Source: Emiliania huxleyi CCMP1516 (Eukaryota; Haptophyta; Isochrysidales; Noelaerhabdaceae). From it: a stretch of 28,676 bases of DNA. Under the pieces are notes generated by a model. That model made no database searches. It saw only the letters and a list, made by a program, of their open reading frames with translations, and was not told where the DNA came from. Below, in pieces: positions 15,920 to 24,564 of this stretch (position 1 is its first letter; each line of letters begins with the position of its first letter). The stretch is taken from assembly GCF_000372725.1 (NCBI RefSeq), contig NW_005198972.1:21289-49964 (forward strand), given 5' to 3'. The position numbers and the translations under genes were made by a program.

Positions 15920-16995
15920 ATGAAGAAGTTTGCGATGAATAAGGACCAGCTGATGGGCGGAGGCGCATCCGCCAGCCCCTGGGGCGGCGGCGGCTACGGC
16001 GGCTCCTCTGCCGTCGGCCCTTCGACCTCGTGGAAGCCGCCCTCCGAGGAGGAGAGCCTCGAGCAGCTGCAGAAGCGGATCGACGACCACGACTCGGCAA
16101 TCAAGGATTCGCTGCATCGCACTACGGCTATGGCCAACCAGACGCGCGAGGTTGGCGCCGCGACGCTTAGGGACATTCACATGCAGGGGGAGCAGCTCAA
16201 GGGGATCGCAGCGAACCAGCAAAAGGCGCGGGCTCGTGCCGCGAGGTCTCTGCACGCGGCGGGCGGGCGCGACGTCTCCCCTCCCCTCCCCCCCCCCCTC
16301 CCTCTCCCCCCTCAGGTCGAGGAGAACCTGCAGACCTCGAACAAGCTTCTGCGGGGCATGGAGTCGTGGCGGGGCACCTTTGTCAACTGGGCAGCCGCTG
16401 GGCGGAGGAGGGAGTAGAAGGGGAGGGGAGGAGTCACTGGGAGCGAGGCGGCGACCAACGCGTAGGCCACGGGGACCAACAAGGAGATCAGGAAGACCGT
16501 GGCGCACCGCGACCCGCGCGGGGAGGACAAGAGCGAGGAGGCTCGCTCGCCCTGCACCACGGTTGCCCGCACCTCGGCTGCTCCAGACGGCCGCACGGAC
16601 TCACCGGCACGTGCGCGCCTCGCCCCTTCCCGCAGGCTCAGCGGGCGGCGGAGTCGGCAGTGGCGCCGACGCACCTCGCTTCGCGCGCTCCGCCACCGCG
16701 GGCCTCTCACCCACCGCCCCTTCCCCTCCAGGCGCAGCTCGAGGCTGCAGGAGGCAGCGGCTGGAGGCGGGAGCAGGTGTACGGAGGCGGCAGCGCCGCG
16801 CCGGTGACGGACGAGTGCGACGCGCTCAGCCAGATCTCGTCCATCGTGGGCGACCTCAAGCTGCAGGCCGACGCGATGAACAAGGAGCTCAAGCTCCAGT
16901 CTGGCCAGCTCGACGCCATCGACAGCAAGGCGGACCGGAACGCGTCGCAGCTCGAGGCGACAAACATGCGCACCAAGAAGCTCAGTCGCCGATGA
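15920..16995 (+). CDS. SNAP-25/SNAP-29-like Qbc-SNARE, four exons
   Basis: Predicted membrane-fusion SNARE supplying two helices to the four-helix SNARE complex. Exons: 15920-16225, 16316-16390, 16466-16540, 16732-16995; spliced 239 aa, like SNAP-25 (206) or SNAP-29 (258). All joins are phase 0. The Qb motif spans exons 1-2: SLEQLQKRIDDHDSAIKDSL, HMQGEQLKGIAANQQK, then VEENLQTSNKLLRGMESWRG. The Qc motif is in exon 4: DECDALSQISSIVGDLKLQA, then MNKELKLQSGQLDAIDSKAD and a closing RNASQLEATNMRTKKL, with the central-layer Gln in LQSGQ. There is no transmembrane segment, as expected. The best borders are GC-AG (AAAAG|GCGCGG...CTCAG|GTC; ACTGG|GCAGCC...CGTAG|GCC; GAGGAG|GCTCGC...CTCCAG|GCG). Exact donor positions rest on phase and alignment to the family. 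Confidence 0.8.
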
Positions 16996-17314
16996 GGGCA
17001 GTGAGGAGAGAGAGGAGGGGTTCAATGGGCGGCGGCGGGCCGACTCTGGTGGGGTGTGAGTGCTTGTGATCAATGCGCGTTCGCAGCGCCGCACGTGTGC
17101 GTTCCCGTCATACACAGGCTTACAGGGCGTGTGCCGGGACCGAGTGAGCTGTCAGCGGCGTGTGTTCGGTTTACGGTTCTTTGTGCGACCATTGCGTCAC
17201 TTACTCGTTTGGAGTCACGTTTAACGAGTTGGATCGGAACCCTGCACAAAGACCGAAGGCGGGGACTTGCGCTCCATTTTTTACCCCCATCTGCCATCTG
17301 GATATCGTCTGTGT

Positions 17315-17346
<32 letters not shown>

Positions 17347-17694
17347 CGCTCACCCACGCGCACCGGGCCTTGCACTTTAAATGCCGTGGGGCTCCTGTCG
17401 TTAGACGTGGAGACGCGAGGGTTGCCCCCCCTTGCCCCACCACCTCGTGTGTGTGGAGAAGTTTACCTTACCTTACCTTACCTTATATCGTCTGTATGTG
17501 TGCCGTCTGTATGTACTGTGACTGTGTGTGTGCGCATTCTCTCCCGTAGGCCGTACGGCTTTACACGGCTACTCTGTAAGTTCGACTGCAAGCGAGCTGG
17601 ACGTGGCGACTCTGTCTCTAAAGTTTCTCTGGAGAGGCTGGACTCTGTCTCTGACCTCTCTCTGTGTGTGTAACTGTCAACTAAATATTTAAGC
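16996..17694. other. Spacer with microsatellites between convergent genes
   Basis: Between the 3' ends of the SNARE and LEA-like genes. It contains a (CA)n microsatellite at about 17317-17346, a short ACCTT repeat at about 17463-17485, and CT/GT-rich tracts at 17610-17670. No gene supported. Confidence 0.6.
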
Positions 17695-19476
17695 TCAAGT
17701 GGAGCAGCAAATGTCGCCGCACCTCGCACCGCAGCGAAAGCCACAGCCGCTGAAGGGCCAATATGCAGGGGCGTCGCAGCTACATCTCGGGCACGATGGC
17801 GGCGGCGAGGGAGGCGGCGGCAGCGAATACGAGTACCGCGGCGGCGGTGGAGATTGCAATGCATCCCAGAGCCCCTTCGTGCACCTGTCGTTCGGCCCAA
17901 CGACGCACTTGCACTCGCCGTTTAGAGAACCGCTGCCGCCACTGCCGCCCGGGAGAGTGTCAGTGAGATCGACGGACGCGGAGAGCGGCAGGTCAATTTG
18001 CGTGCCGTGCAACGCAATGGCCACCCTCGCCTCGAGTCGGACGGCGCCGGCCTTGAGCGTGTCGATCGATGTCAGCAGCGTATTGATCCCGCTGATGAGC
18101 GCCTCCACCGTCTCAGCGAAGCTCTGGTTCTCCTCGTCGAGCGAGAGCAGCTCGCCGAGGTAAGGTGCTAGAGGGATCGTGAAGGGCAAATCGTTCGTTG
18201 CGCGTGGCGGCAGCGCCGCGCTCTCAAGGTGCGCGGCGCCAAACGGCTCGCCAGACTCTGTCTGAAGCTCAAACGCGGCGTCATGCAGCTCGATGTCGAA
18301 CTGGGTCGGATTGTGCACCTGCGCGCGACCGTGTAGCGCCGCCTGCTCCAATAAGCCGACGATGCCGCTCAGAGTGCACTCCTCCGGCGGGTCGACGAGG
18401 GTAGCGCTGATCAGGTAGAGGGAGAGCCGCGGGAGGCAGCCGGCGATGTGCTCGCCCAGGTCGCCAAGCACATCGTAGGGAGTGCGCTCCAGCGGGCACA
18501 TGGACAGGCTCGCGTTGCCGAGGTTGTAGAGCTGTGCGAGCCCCGTCTGGTGGCTGGCAACGCAGCCGCTGCGTAGCGAATGGGCGCGCGCCTCCTCCTC
18601 CCCTTCTGCGACACCGAAGAGGTCCTCTTGGTCGAAGAGCGTTGTGGCGTCGGTAGTCTCGTGGAGCGTGCGATCGACGCCGAGAACGCTGCCCTCGACC
18701 TCCCACTCAGCAAAAAAGTCGTCAAAGGGGTGGCGTCCGTCAACCATGTTAGAGACGGCACGGTTCAGGCCTTCACCGCTGCTCATCTCGCACGAGATCT
18801 GCATCTCCCCCCACCTCGAGCCGCTGATGGTCGCGCCGCCCTCTTGCCAGCATGAGAGGAAGGCGCCGCGCTGTAAAGCCTGAAGCGGCTCCGCCCTGAG
18901 CAGTCCCCTCAGGCCGCAATCATCAACAGAGCTGCACGGCGACATCATCACAAATTCGGCGCCCGCGATGGTTAGTGGCAGAAGTCCTGGGTTGCGCACG
19001 GAGAGGCGCATTCGCAGCCGGATCGCGCCGCTCTCCGCCGAGCGCTCCTCAACCAGCCGCGCACATTCAGCGTCGGAGCACGGCTCGCAAGTTCCATCGC
19101 TTGCCGCAAAACATGCATCGATCGTGCACAGCTCAAGATCGACGCTGTCGTAGACCGATGGGAGAATGACGAGGACAGTCACGGGAACCAACACGACGGC
19201 CAGCAGGAGCACACCGCAGCACAGCCCTCGAATCACGCGCATCCTCCTCGAAGTAGATGGCCGGCCACACAGCAGCACGTCCCGCGCCGTGAGCGGCCGT
19301 GCCTCTGGCACACGTGTGCCCAGGAGCACCTGTGGATCAGCCTCCTCCACCCAAACACCACTGACATGCACCGCTGAGGCGAACACATCCATGTCTTCTG
19401 CCGTGGACATGCGCATGTCAGGGAGGTCGAAGCCACTCTCGTCGCTCGTCTTGACATCAGCGCCCATATGCGCCAT
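17695..19476 (-). CDS. Single-pass membrane protein with LEA-2-like ectodomains
   Basis: A 593-aa, apparently intronless protein. An N-terminal cytoplasmic region of about 80 residues precedes one membrane helix (GLCCGVLLLAVVLVPVTVLV, ~84-107). Two beta-sandwich-like segments follow. The first (~140-250) contains IRLRMRLSVRNPGLLPLTIA and AEFVM. The second (~385-515) contains RAQVHNPTQFDIELHDAAFE, then LPPRATNDLPFTIPL and ARVAIALHGTQIDLPLSASV. The 'V-NP-F-I-L--A-F' pattern is typical of LEA-2 (LEA14/NDR1-HIN1-like) domains, which in these architectures face the lumen or outside. The C-terminus is Pro-rich, then Cys-rich (SCPRCSCDAP...CGDICC). Function unknown: plant relatives act in membrane stress or defence, yeast relatives (Tag1) in vacuolar signalling. 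Start ATG at 19476, 113 bp from the divergent PAN-like gene. Confidence 0.65.
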   Translation of the reverse strand: MAHMGADVKTSDESGFDLPDMRMSTAEDMDVFASAVHVSGVWVEEADPQVLLGTRVPEARPLTARDVLLCGRPSTSRRMRVIRGLCCGVLLLAVVLVPVTVLVILPSVYDSVDLELCTIDACFAASDGTCEPCSDAECARLVEERSAESGAIRLRMRLSVRNPGLLPLTIAGAEFVMMSPCSSVDDCGLRGLLRAEPLQALQRGAFLSCWQEGGATISGSRWGEMQISCEMSSGEGLNRAVSNMVDGRHPFDDFFAEWEVEGSVLGVDRTLHETTDATTLFDQEDLFGVAEGEEEARAHSLRSGCVASHQTGLAQLYNLGNASLSMCPLERTPYDVLGDLGEHIAGCLPRLSLYLISATLVDPPEECTLSGIVGLLEQAALHGRAQVHNPTQFDIELHDAAFELQTESGEPFGAAHLESAALPPRATNDLPFTIPLAPYLGELLSLDEENQSFAETVEALISGINTLLTSIDTLKAGAVRLEARVAIALHGTQIDLPLSASVDLTDTLPGGSGGSGSLNGECKCVVGPNDRCTKGLWDALQSPPPPRYSYSLPPPPSPPPSCPRCSCDAPAYWPFSGCGFRCGARCGDICCST

Positions 19477-19589
19477 ATGCGTCGCAGCGCGCGGGGGGCA
19501 TACTGTGGATCACTGTAAGCGAGACCCCAAACTTCCGCCCGAAAGCCCGCCCGCCGCCCACAATCGCCTATGGCAAACGCCCTGGTGTA

Positions 19590-20288
19590 ATGCTGCCGCT
19601 GCCCACACGGCCCACACTTTTGCTCACTCTCTCCGTTGCCGCGTCCATTCGCGCGACACCACGGGCTCGCCTATGTGACGCTCGGCGATCCAAGCGGTGT
19701 TGCGGCGACGGCTCATGCACAGGCCCGGAGACGGGCTCCTCTTGCCCAGAGGACTGCCCGGGAGTCACGACGGCACAGGTGTGCAATGAGGAGCCCCATT
19801 CAGACACTGGTGGCGTAGCGGTGGTGTTTGGCATCAAGCATCGGACTGCGTCAGCGCAGGAATGCTGCGACGCTTGCTCCCGCCACGCGTCTAACCATCG
19901 CGAGAAACCCTGCAACTCTTGGGTTTTCTGCCCTTTGCCGATATGCTGGGGGCTCGACACGGGCTGGAACCACACCTTTGGAGAGTGCTGGCTCAAGTGG
20001 CAGGCTGACATTACTCGACCTCTCTTCGGTCAGCGGGGTAGTTATAGCGACGAGTTCCGCAACAAGCACCGCGCCGTCCGCGGTGGCCCGCCTTCGCATG
20101 TCCCGTGGACAGGAGGCGTGATTGGCGGGGCGCCCTGGGATCGCTCCGTGAAGTGGACGACGGGGCCGGAAGGGATGACCTCGACAAAGGGAGAGGCGCT
20201 GACAAACTGGCGGGCGTGGGAGCCGCCGGGGTCGTACAGCCGGAGGTGCAAGAAGAGCGGCAACTGTGGCAAGGCGAGGGAGAGCTGA
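19590..20288 (+). CDS. Secreted PAN/apple-like cysteine-rich protein
   Basis: A 232-aa protein. MLPLPTRPTLLLTLSVAASI is a signal peptide. Residues 37-57 carry CCGDGSCTGPETGSSCPEDC, a CGDGxC...ET...CPxDC cysteine motif common in extracellular proteins. Residues 65-137 form a PAN/apple-like domain: CNEEPHSDTGG, then RTASAQECCDACSRHASNHR, CNSWVFC and GECWLKWQ. The ECC--C spacing and C-W-FC are the usual PAN landmarks, suggesting protein or carbohydrate binding at the cell surface. The remaining ~95 residues are Gly/Pro/Trp-rich with no known domain. No membrane anchor is visible. The ATG at 19590 is the first in frame. The short 113-bp divergent spacer with the LEA-like gene suggests a shared promoter. 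Confidence 0.6.
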   Translation: MLPLPTRPTLLLTLSVAASIRATPRARLCDARRSKRCCGDGSCTGPETGSSCPEDCPGVTTAQVCNEEPHSDTGGVAVVFGIKHRTASAQECCDACSRHASNHREKPCNSWVFCPLPICWGLDTGWNHTFGECWLKWQADITRPLFGQRGSYSDEFRNKHRAVRGGPPSHVPWTGGVIGGAPWDRSVKWTTGPEGMTSTKGEALTNWRAWEPPGSYSRRCKKSGNCGKARES

Positions 20289-20577
20289 GGTAACTCGGCG
20301 GGCACGTCGAGTTGACGGTCTGCGCGGCTCGTGCGCGCTCCTGCCGGCGTGGGTTTGCACGACGGAGATTGGACTTCTGCATATCCGATACTGTCGTCTC
20401 TATTTTTTCTCTCCCAGCTCCCACACACCATGGTCCATGCCATAGCCGGGTGCCGTGTACATACACGCAGTGACCAACGTATATGCCGCGCACGACGCCA
20501 TATCGCCTTGTCCCAGGGCCAGTGCGCTACTTGCGGCGCGCAGAGCGAGTGACGGGTAATCGTGGCCGTGGCCAAGA
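20289..20577. other. Downstream of PAN-like gene
   Basis: No gene supported. Long minus-strand open frames across 20011-20575 are antisense to the PAN-like gene. Confidence 0.4.
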
Positions 20578-20835
20578 AAGATCAAATATTAAGGGCTCTA
20601 TTTTGCCTACCGCGAAAAACTCGACGGTTTTGGGCGTTTCAGAGCACGCTGAATCGATTGGCTTAGCTATAATTCTCGCCAGCCCCTTCCTTTCATAATT
20701 ATTGACTCAAAACTCGATGATCGCGCGACTTTGGAGCCGTTATAGCTAAGCCAAAACGTTCCTCTCGAAAAATTGACTTAGGAAGCCGCAAACGGCAGCT
20801 TCTGAAAGCCTCACCGGCGCTTATTATTTGATCTT
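20578..20835 (+). repeat. 258-bp AT-rich foldback element (possible MITE)
   Basis: The termini AAGATCAAATATTAAGGGC (20578-20596) and GCGCTTATTATTTGATCTT (20817-20835) are inverted repeats of 19 bp with two mismatches. A second, perfect inner pair is TTGGCTTAGCTATAA (20658-20672) and TTATAGCTAAGCCAA (20740-20754). The whole can fold into a long hairpin and is clearly lower in GC than its surroundings. No convincing target duplication. Confidence 0.65.
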
Positions 20836-20879
20836 CTCCAAAACTAGGCTTGCGGCCAAAATTTTCTAAAGGCCGCTGC

Positions 20880-21722
20880 GCGGCCAGCGCGATGCGCAAC
20901 CAGTCAGCGACCGACAGTCAGCAGCAGACTGTGACGATTGGCGGCCTCGCGCCCTCAGTCAACCTCCTCTCCCAACTCCCCTGCCCAGCCCATATGCCTC
21001 ATCCACGGTGGCGCAACCACTCGCGCAGGGAGAGAGAGAAAGTCGGCGATCTGCGCCATGCAGATGAGCTCAGCCTCGTCTGCGTCGAGGACGCCCATCG
21101 CAGGGCTGTCATAGCGCCATTGCATATGACGTACTGCATGTTGTTCATTACTTCGCAGGTCCAAAGTCGAGGATAATCTCACTCAGCGATGGCGAAGGCT
21201 GCACTCCCGGCCGGCGGTAGGAGGGATGAAGGCTAATGTACTTCGCAGTGTACGGTGCCTTCCGGCGCGAACAGTGCCCGGGACGAAAGAGGAGGCGACG
21301 TCTCCCTCGTCCATGGACGGTGTAGCCAGCTTGAGAGACGGGAACGAGCGGCGGTGAATCGCCGACAGCGGCGCCTTCGTTCCTTTCCAGTGAATCGCCG
21401 GCGGGTGCCCTGAGCGTTGTATCTGTCGGCCAGTTGCCGCACCACCGGCAGCAGCTCCGCAGCAGCCGCCCAGATGGCGCCGGTTAGGACAGGAGCGAAG
21501 CCGCGTGGACACGGCTGAGCGACGCCGTGCGTCTCGTTTGGATGCTGCAGGCATGCCGGGCAGCGCGCGTGCTCCATACCGCGCCGGGCGCGCCGAAATC
21601 TTCGACTTCTTTGGCGTAGGGGACCAAAAACCCTGAAAATTTTCTTCGCCTGCGGCGGGCAATTAATATCGATACTTTCGCGTTCACAGCTCTTTCACAC
21701 GACTTTATCCGTCACTCGCTCC
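20880..21722 (-). repeat. Dispersed repeat, copy B
   Basis: Reverse-complement partner of 12146-12990. In this copy one frame reads SRRKAPYTAKYISLHPSYRR through PGVQPSPSLSEIILDFGPAK to a stop. Next comes the conserved WRYDSPAMGVLDADEAELIC and LSLPARVVAPPWMRHMGW block on the minus strand (about 21140-20990). Differences between copies in that block are both synonymous and non-synonymous. Confidence 0.7.
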
Positions 21723-21769
21723 GCAACTCGCCTGCTCAAGTACGCGCACCGTACCATGTGCTGCCGCTA

Positions 21770-22108
21770 ATGCGTGTCTTAAGGCGGCTGCGGCGAAGCG
21801 GCGGGCGCGGCATGCCGATGGGGCGATGGCAGTGCGGACGATGCGGTTGCGATGTGTTCTGCTTCAAGATCGTGGCGGTGCTTGGCATGCACTTCTGCGA
21901 TCCCAATCAGCTCATCGCAACGAAGCAGCGCAACAAGCTGGCTGCTGCCAACAAGGCCCTATGCTACCTCACGCGCGGATCGTTTAAAGAGGACCAGCAT
22001 ACACAGGCTTCCTTGACATACATGCGACGTTGTTTGAGCTTGAGGCTATTTGTGAGAACTGTTTGGCTTGAAGATTGCGCTCAAGAAGAGCAACGAGAAT
22101 CGGAATAG
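21770..22108 (+). CDS. Small hypothetical ORF with Cys pairs
   Basis: About 112 aa from the ATG at 21770, starting MRVLRRLRRSGGRGMPMGRW, with CGRCGCDVFC (possible metal-binding Cys cluster) and NKLAAANKALCYLTRGSFKE downstream. No family recognised. It lies between repeats and ends 58 bp before another copy of their shared motif, so it may be repeat-derived. Confidence 0.22.
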   Translation: MRVLRRLRRSGGRGMPMGRWQCGRCGCDVFCFKIVAVLGMHFCDPNQLIATKQRNKLAAANKALCYLTRGSFKEDQHTQASLTYMRRCLSLRLFVRTVWLEDCAQEEQRESE

Positions 22109-22486
22109 GAGGATGCTGAGGCGGCGATTGCTGAGCATGAGAAGGATCGATCCGGATTAGAAGGCGCCCGCCGCAGGCGAAGAAAATTTGTGGGGCAACG
22201 CGCGCCGTATCGAGTATCGTTGATCACGGTGCGCGGGGTGGGAGCCTCTTGGCCGCCCAGGCCGTGCCACGGCCAGACTTGCGGGCTGCCGCCGATCTTA
22301 GACGGCGTAAGCACCCCAGTGTGCACGTGCACACTTAGACCCGCTCAGCCTCGAGGCTCAGAACTTAGACTACTACGCAACCAGTACTATGGGGGTGGTG
22401 GGCTACACCTTCACCTGTCACGAGACCGGCGCCGCGGTGCCGGTCTACCGCGGTCGATTTACACGTGCACGCACAAAACTAAGCCA
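22109..22486. other. Spacer carrying a third close copy of the repeat motif
   Basis: 22166-22189 repeats the 24-bp motif seen at 12209-12232 (plus) and 21637-21660 (minus), containing CCGCAGGCGAAGAAAATTT. No other similarity to copies A/B was seen next to it, so it may be a solo end or a highly decayed copy. No gene supported. Confidence 0.5.
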
Positions 22487-23077
22487 CTAAGACCAACCAC
22501 TCGAAAACTGGCCACGTCTTCGCCGCGGCTTCTTCGGCTTTGCCTTTGGTGCCGCACTCGATTTGTAGCCCTCTGGGGGAAGGACGGTGATGTGGTCGTG
22601 AGTGAGCTCCGTACCGTCGGGCGCGTGGTACTCGATGGGTCGCCGGTGAACGCGGCACAGGCCGCGCTCCGCGAGCAGCTCGACCAGCGGCAGCAGGTGC
22701 TCCGAGGCGAGCTTCGGAGGCTGGCCGGCTCGCCTGTCGGATAGCGTGAGCGGCATCCGGAAGGCGATGTCACGCTGCAGCCGGCGTAGCCTGGCGCCCG
22801 ACGGGAACTTCTTGAACCATCCGTCGGTGAGGTAGAGCTCGACGTCCGCGAGGAACGGACGAATCGACGGGTGCACCGAGCCGCCGTCGCCCGGCGCGCC
22901 AGCAGCCTCGTGCCGCTGCTGCACGTCGGCGACGGCGGCTCGCCTCCGGCGCACGAGCTCGGCGATCGACAGCGGCGGCGGCGACGGGTCGGCGCAGAGG
23001 CTACGGCGAAGCGTGTGCCGCGCGAGCGCGAGGCGACGCACGAGCCCAGGAGCGGCTCGAAGAAGCGCGCCCTTCAT
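22487..23077 (-). CDS. Hypothetical protein, probably mitochondrial
   Basis: A 196-aa protein from the ATG at 23077. MKGALLRAAPGLVRRLALAR plus HTLRRSLCADP is Arg-rich, acid-free and amphipathic, typical of a mitochondrial presequence. A helical region follows (LSIAELVRRRRAAVADVQQR), then HPSIRPFLADVELYLTDGWF, LRRLQRDIAFRMPLTLS and LLPLVELLAERGLCRVHRRP. It ends in a Lys/Arg/Pro-rich tail (KPKKPRRRRGQF). The basic tail would suit an RNA- or ribosome-associated protein, but no family is recognised. An in-frame ATG at 23122 would prepend 15 residues including acidic ones, so the second ATG is preferred. The gene is divergent from chlorophyll synthase (212-bp spacer). Confidence 0.55.
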   Translation of the reverse strand: MKGALLRAAPGLVRRLALARHTLRRSLCADPSPPPLSIAELVRRRRAAVADVQQRHEAAGAPGDGGSVHPSIRPFLADVELYLTDGWFKKFPSGARLRRLQRDIAFRMPLTLSDRRAGQPPKLASEHLLPLVELLAERGLCRVHRRPIEYHAPDGTELTHDHITVLPPEGYKSSAAPKAKPKKPRRRRGQFSSGWS

Positions 23078-23289
23078 GATGGCACGGCCGCCGAATTCTT
23101 TCCGAAATAAGCAAGAAAACATCGCCGAACGAATCTCTCACATGACAAGATCCCACGACAGCGATTGTGGGGTCTACATGATCCGTACGTGAAGGGTGGA
23201 GGGGCCCGTCCGCGGAGCTAGGCGGTACGGGCACCCCCACTGGCCGAGGGTGAAAAGAGAAAATCAAAAACCAACAGCTTGTTGGAGCC

Positions 23290-24564
23290 ATGCGAGACCT
23301 CTGCTTCATTGCCTTGCTCGCCTCGGCGCAGGGCCTGCATGTGGCTCGTGCACCCGCCCTCCGCCCAGCACGCGCCGCGGGCCTCCTGATGAAGGAGCCG
23401 CCCACCAAGCCGATTGCGGCTGAGACCAACGCCGAGGCGGAGGACGGTTCGGGCGGGCTGAGGCAGCTGCTCGGGCTGAAGGGTGCGTCGGTCGACGACG
23501 GCAAATCCTTCCTCAACTGGAAGATCCGGCTGCAGCTCATGAAGCCTGCGACCTGGATCCCGCTCATCTGGGGCGTGGCGTGCGGCGCCGCGGCGTCGGG
23601 CAACTACCACGCCATCTGGAACCTCTTTGGCGCCGCGCCGACGACAGACTCGTGGGGCGTGGTGGGCGAGGACACGCTCAAGGCGGTCGGCGCCATGCTT
23701 CTCTCCGGCCCCATCCTGTGCGGCTTCACGCAGACCATCAACGATTGGTACGACCGCGAGCTCGACGCAATCAACGAGCCGAACCGGCCGATCCCGTCGG
23801 GCGCAATCTCCGAGGCGGAGGTCTACTCGCAGATCGCGGCGCTGCTGATCGGCGGCCTGGTCCTCGCGACCCGCCTCGACTCGTGGGCCGCCAACGACTG
23901 GCCAGTCATCACCCTCATCGCCTCGTTCGGCTCGCTGATGGCGTACATCTACTCGGTGCGCGCCCACCGCCACCCTCCCGGCCGCCACCCTCCCCGCCGC
24001 CGCCGCCGCCCCTCGTTCGTTGCGCCCCTCCCCTCGACGGGGCGGCCCGCCCGCTGGCCCTCGCAGGCGCCTCCCCTCAAGCTCAAGGCGGAGGGTTGGC
24101 TCGGCACCTACGCGCTCGGCTCGTCGTACATTGCGCTGCCGTGGCTGTGCGGGCACGCGATGTTCTCCGCCTCGACGATCACGCCGCAGGAGGTCGTGCT
24201 AACGGTGCTCTACTCGATCGCCGGCCTCGGCATCGCCATCGTCAATGACTTCAAGTCCATCGAGGGAGACCGCGCCCTCGGGATGAACTCGCTGCCCGTC
24301 GCCTTTGGGATCGACACCGCAAAGTACATCTGCGTCGCCTCGATCGACCTCACGCAGCTCGGCGTGGCGGCCTACCTCTACGCGATCGGCGAGACGACCT
24401 ACGCGGCGGTGCTCTTCGGCCTCGTCCTGCCGCAGATGTTTGCGCAGCTCACCTTCATCCAGGACCCCGTGGCCAACGACGTCAAGTACCAGGCCGCCGC
24501 GCAACCTTTCCTAGTCTTTGGCATCCTCTGCACCGCCCTCGCCATCGGCCACCACACCTTCTGA
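23290..24564 (+). CDS. chlG: Chlorophyll synthase (UbiA prenyltransferase), nuclear-encoded, plastid-targeted
   Basis: Catalyses esterification of chlorophyllide with phytyl (or geranylgeranyl) diphosphate, the last step of chlorophyll synthesis in the thylakoid membrane. Two exons, 23290-23955 and 24067-24564; spliced 387 aa. UbiA motifs: QTINDWYDRELDAINEPNRP (148-167; first Asp-rich site plus IPSGAIS) and NDFKSIEGDRALGMNSLPVA (282-301; second site). KPATWIPLIWGVACGA and the C-terminal DVKYQAAAQPFLV also match ChlG closely. The intron (GTGCGCGC...CTCGCAG, 111 bp) interrupts YIYS|APPLKLK, a continuous stretch in ChlG. Being 3n long and stop-free, it leaves the unspliced frame open. The N-terminus MRDLCFIALLASAQGLHVAR is a signal peptide followed by an Arg/Ala-rich transit region, as expected for a plastid behind extra membranes. 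Confidence 0.95.
   Translation: MRDLCFIALLASAQGLHVARAPALRPARAAGLLMKEPPTKPIAAETNAEAEDGSGGLRQLLGLKGASVDDGKSFLNWKIRLQLMKPATWIPLIWGVACGAAASGNYHAIWNLFGAAPTTDSWGVVGEDTLKAVGAMLLSGPILCGFTQTINDWYDRELDAINEPNRPIPSGAISEAEVYSQIAALLIGGLVLATRLDSWAANDWPVITLIASFGSLMAYIYSVRAHRHPPGRHPPRRRRRPSFVAPLPSTGRPARWPSQAPPLKLKAEGWLGTYALGSSYIALPWLCGHAMFSASTITPQEVVLTVLYSIAGLGIAIVNDFKSIEGDRALGMNSLPVAFGIDTAKYICVASIDLTQLGVAAYLYAIGETTYAAVLFGLVLPQMFAQLTFIQDPVANDVKYQAAAQPFLVFGILCTALAIGHHTF
23956..24066 (+). other. Intron in chlG, 111 bp, in-frame and stop-free
   Basis: GT-AG borders TCG|GTGCGCGCCC and CCCTCGCAG|GCG. If translated it would insert 37 mostly Arg/Pro/His residues between YIYS and APPLKLK, which chlorophyll synthases lack. 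Confidence 0.9.

Noticed and set aside
19568..20575. Several minus-strand open frames over the PAN-like gene
   Set aside because: Shadows of the plus-strand gene; none has a signal, domain or conserved motif.
21183..21687. Minus-strand open frames as a stand-alone gene
   Set aside because: They lie within dispersed repeat copy B and are not conserved in a single frame in copy A, except for the short block reported.
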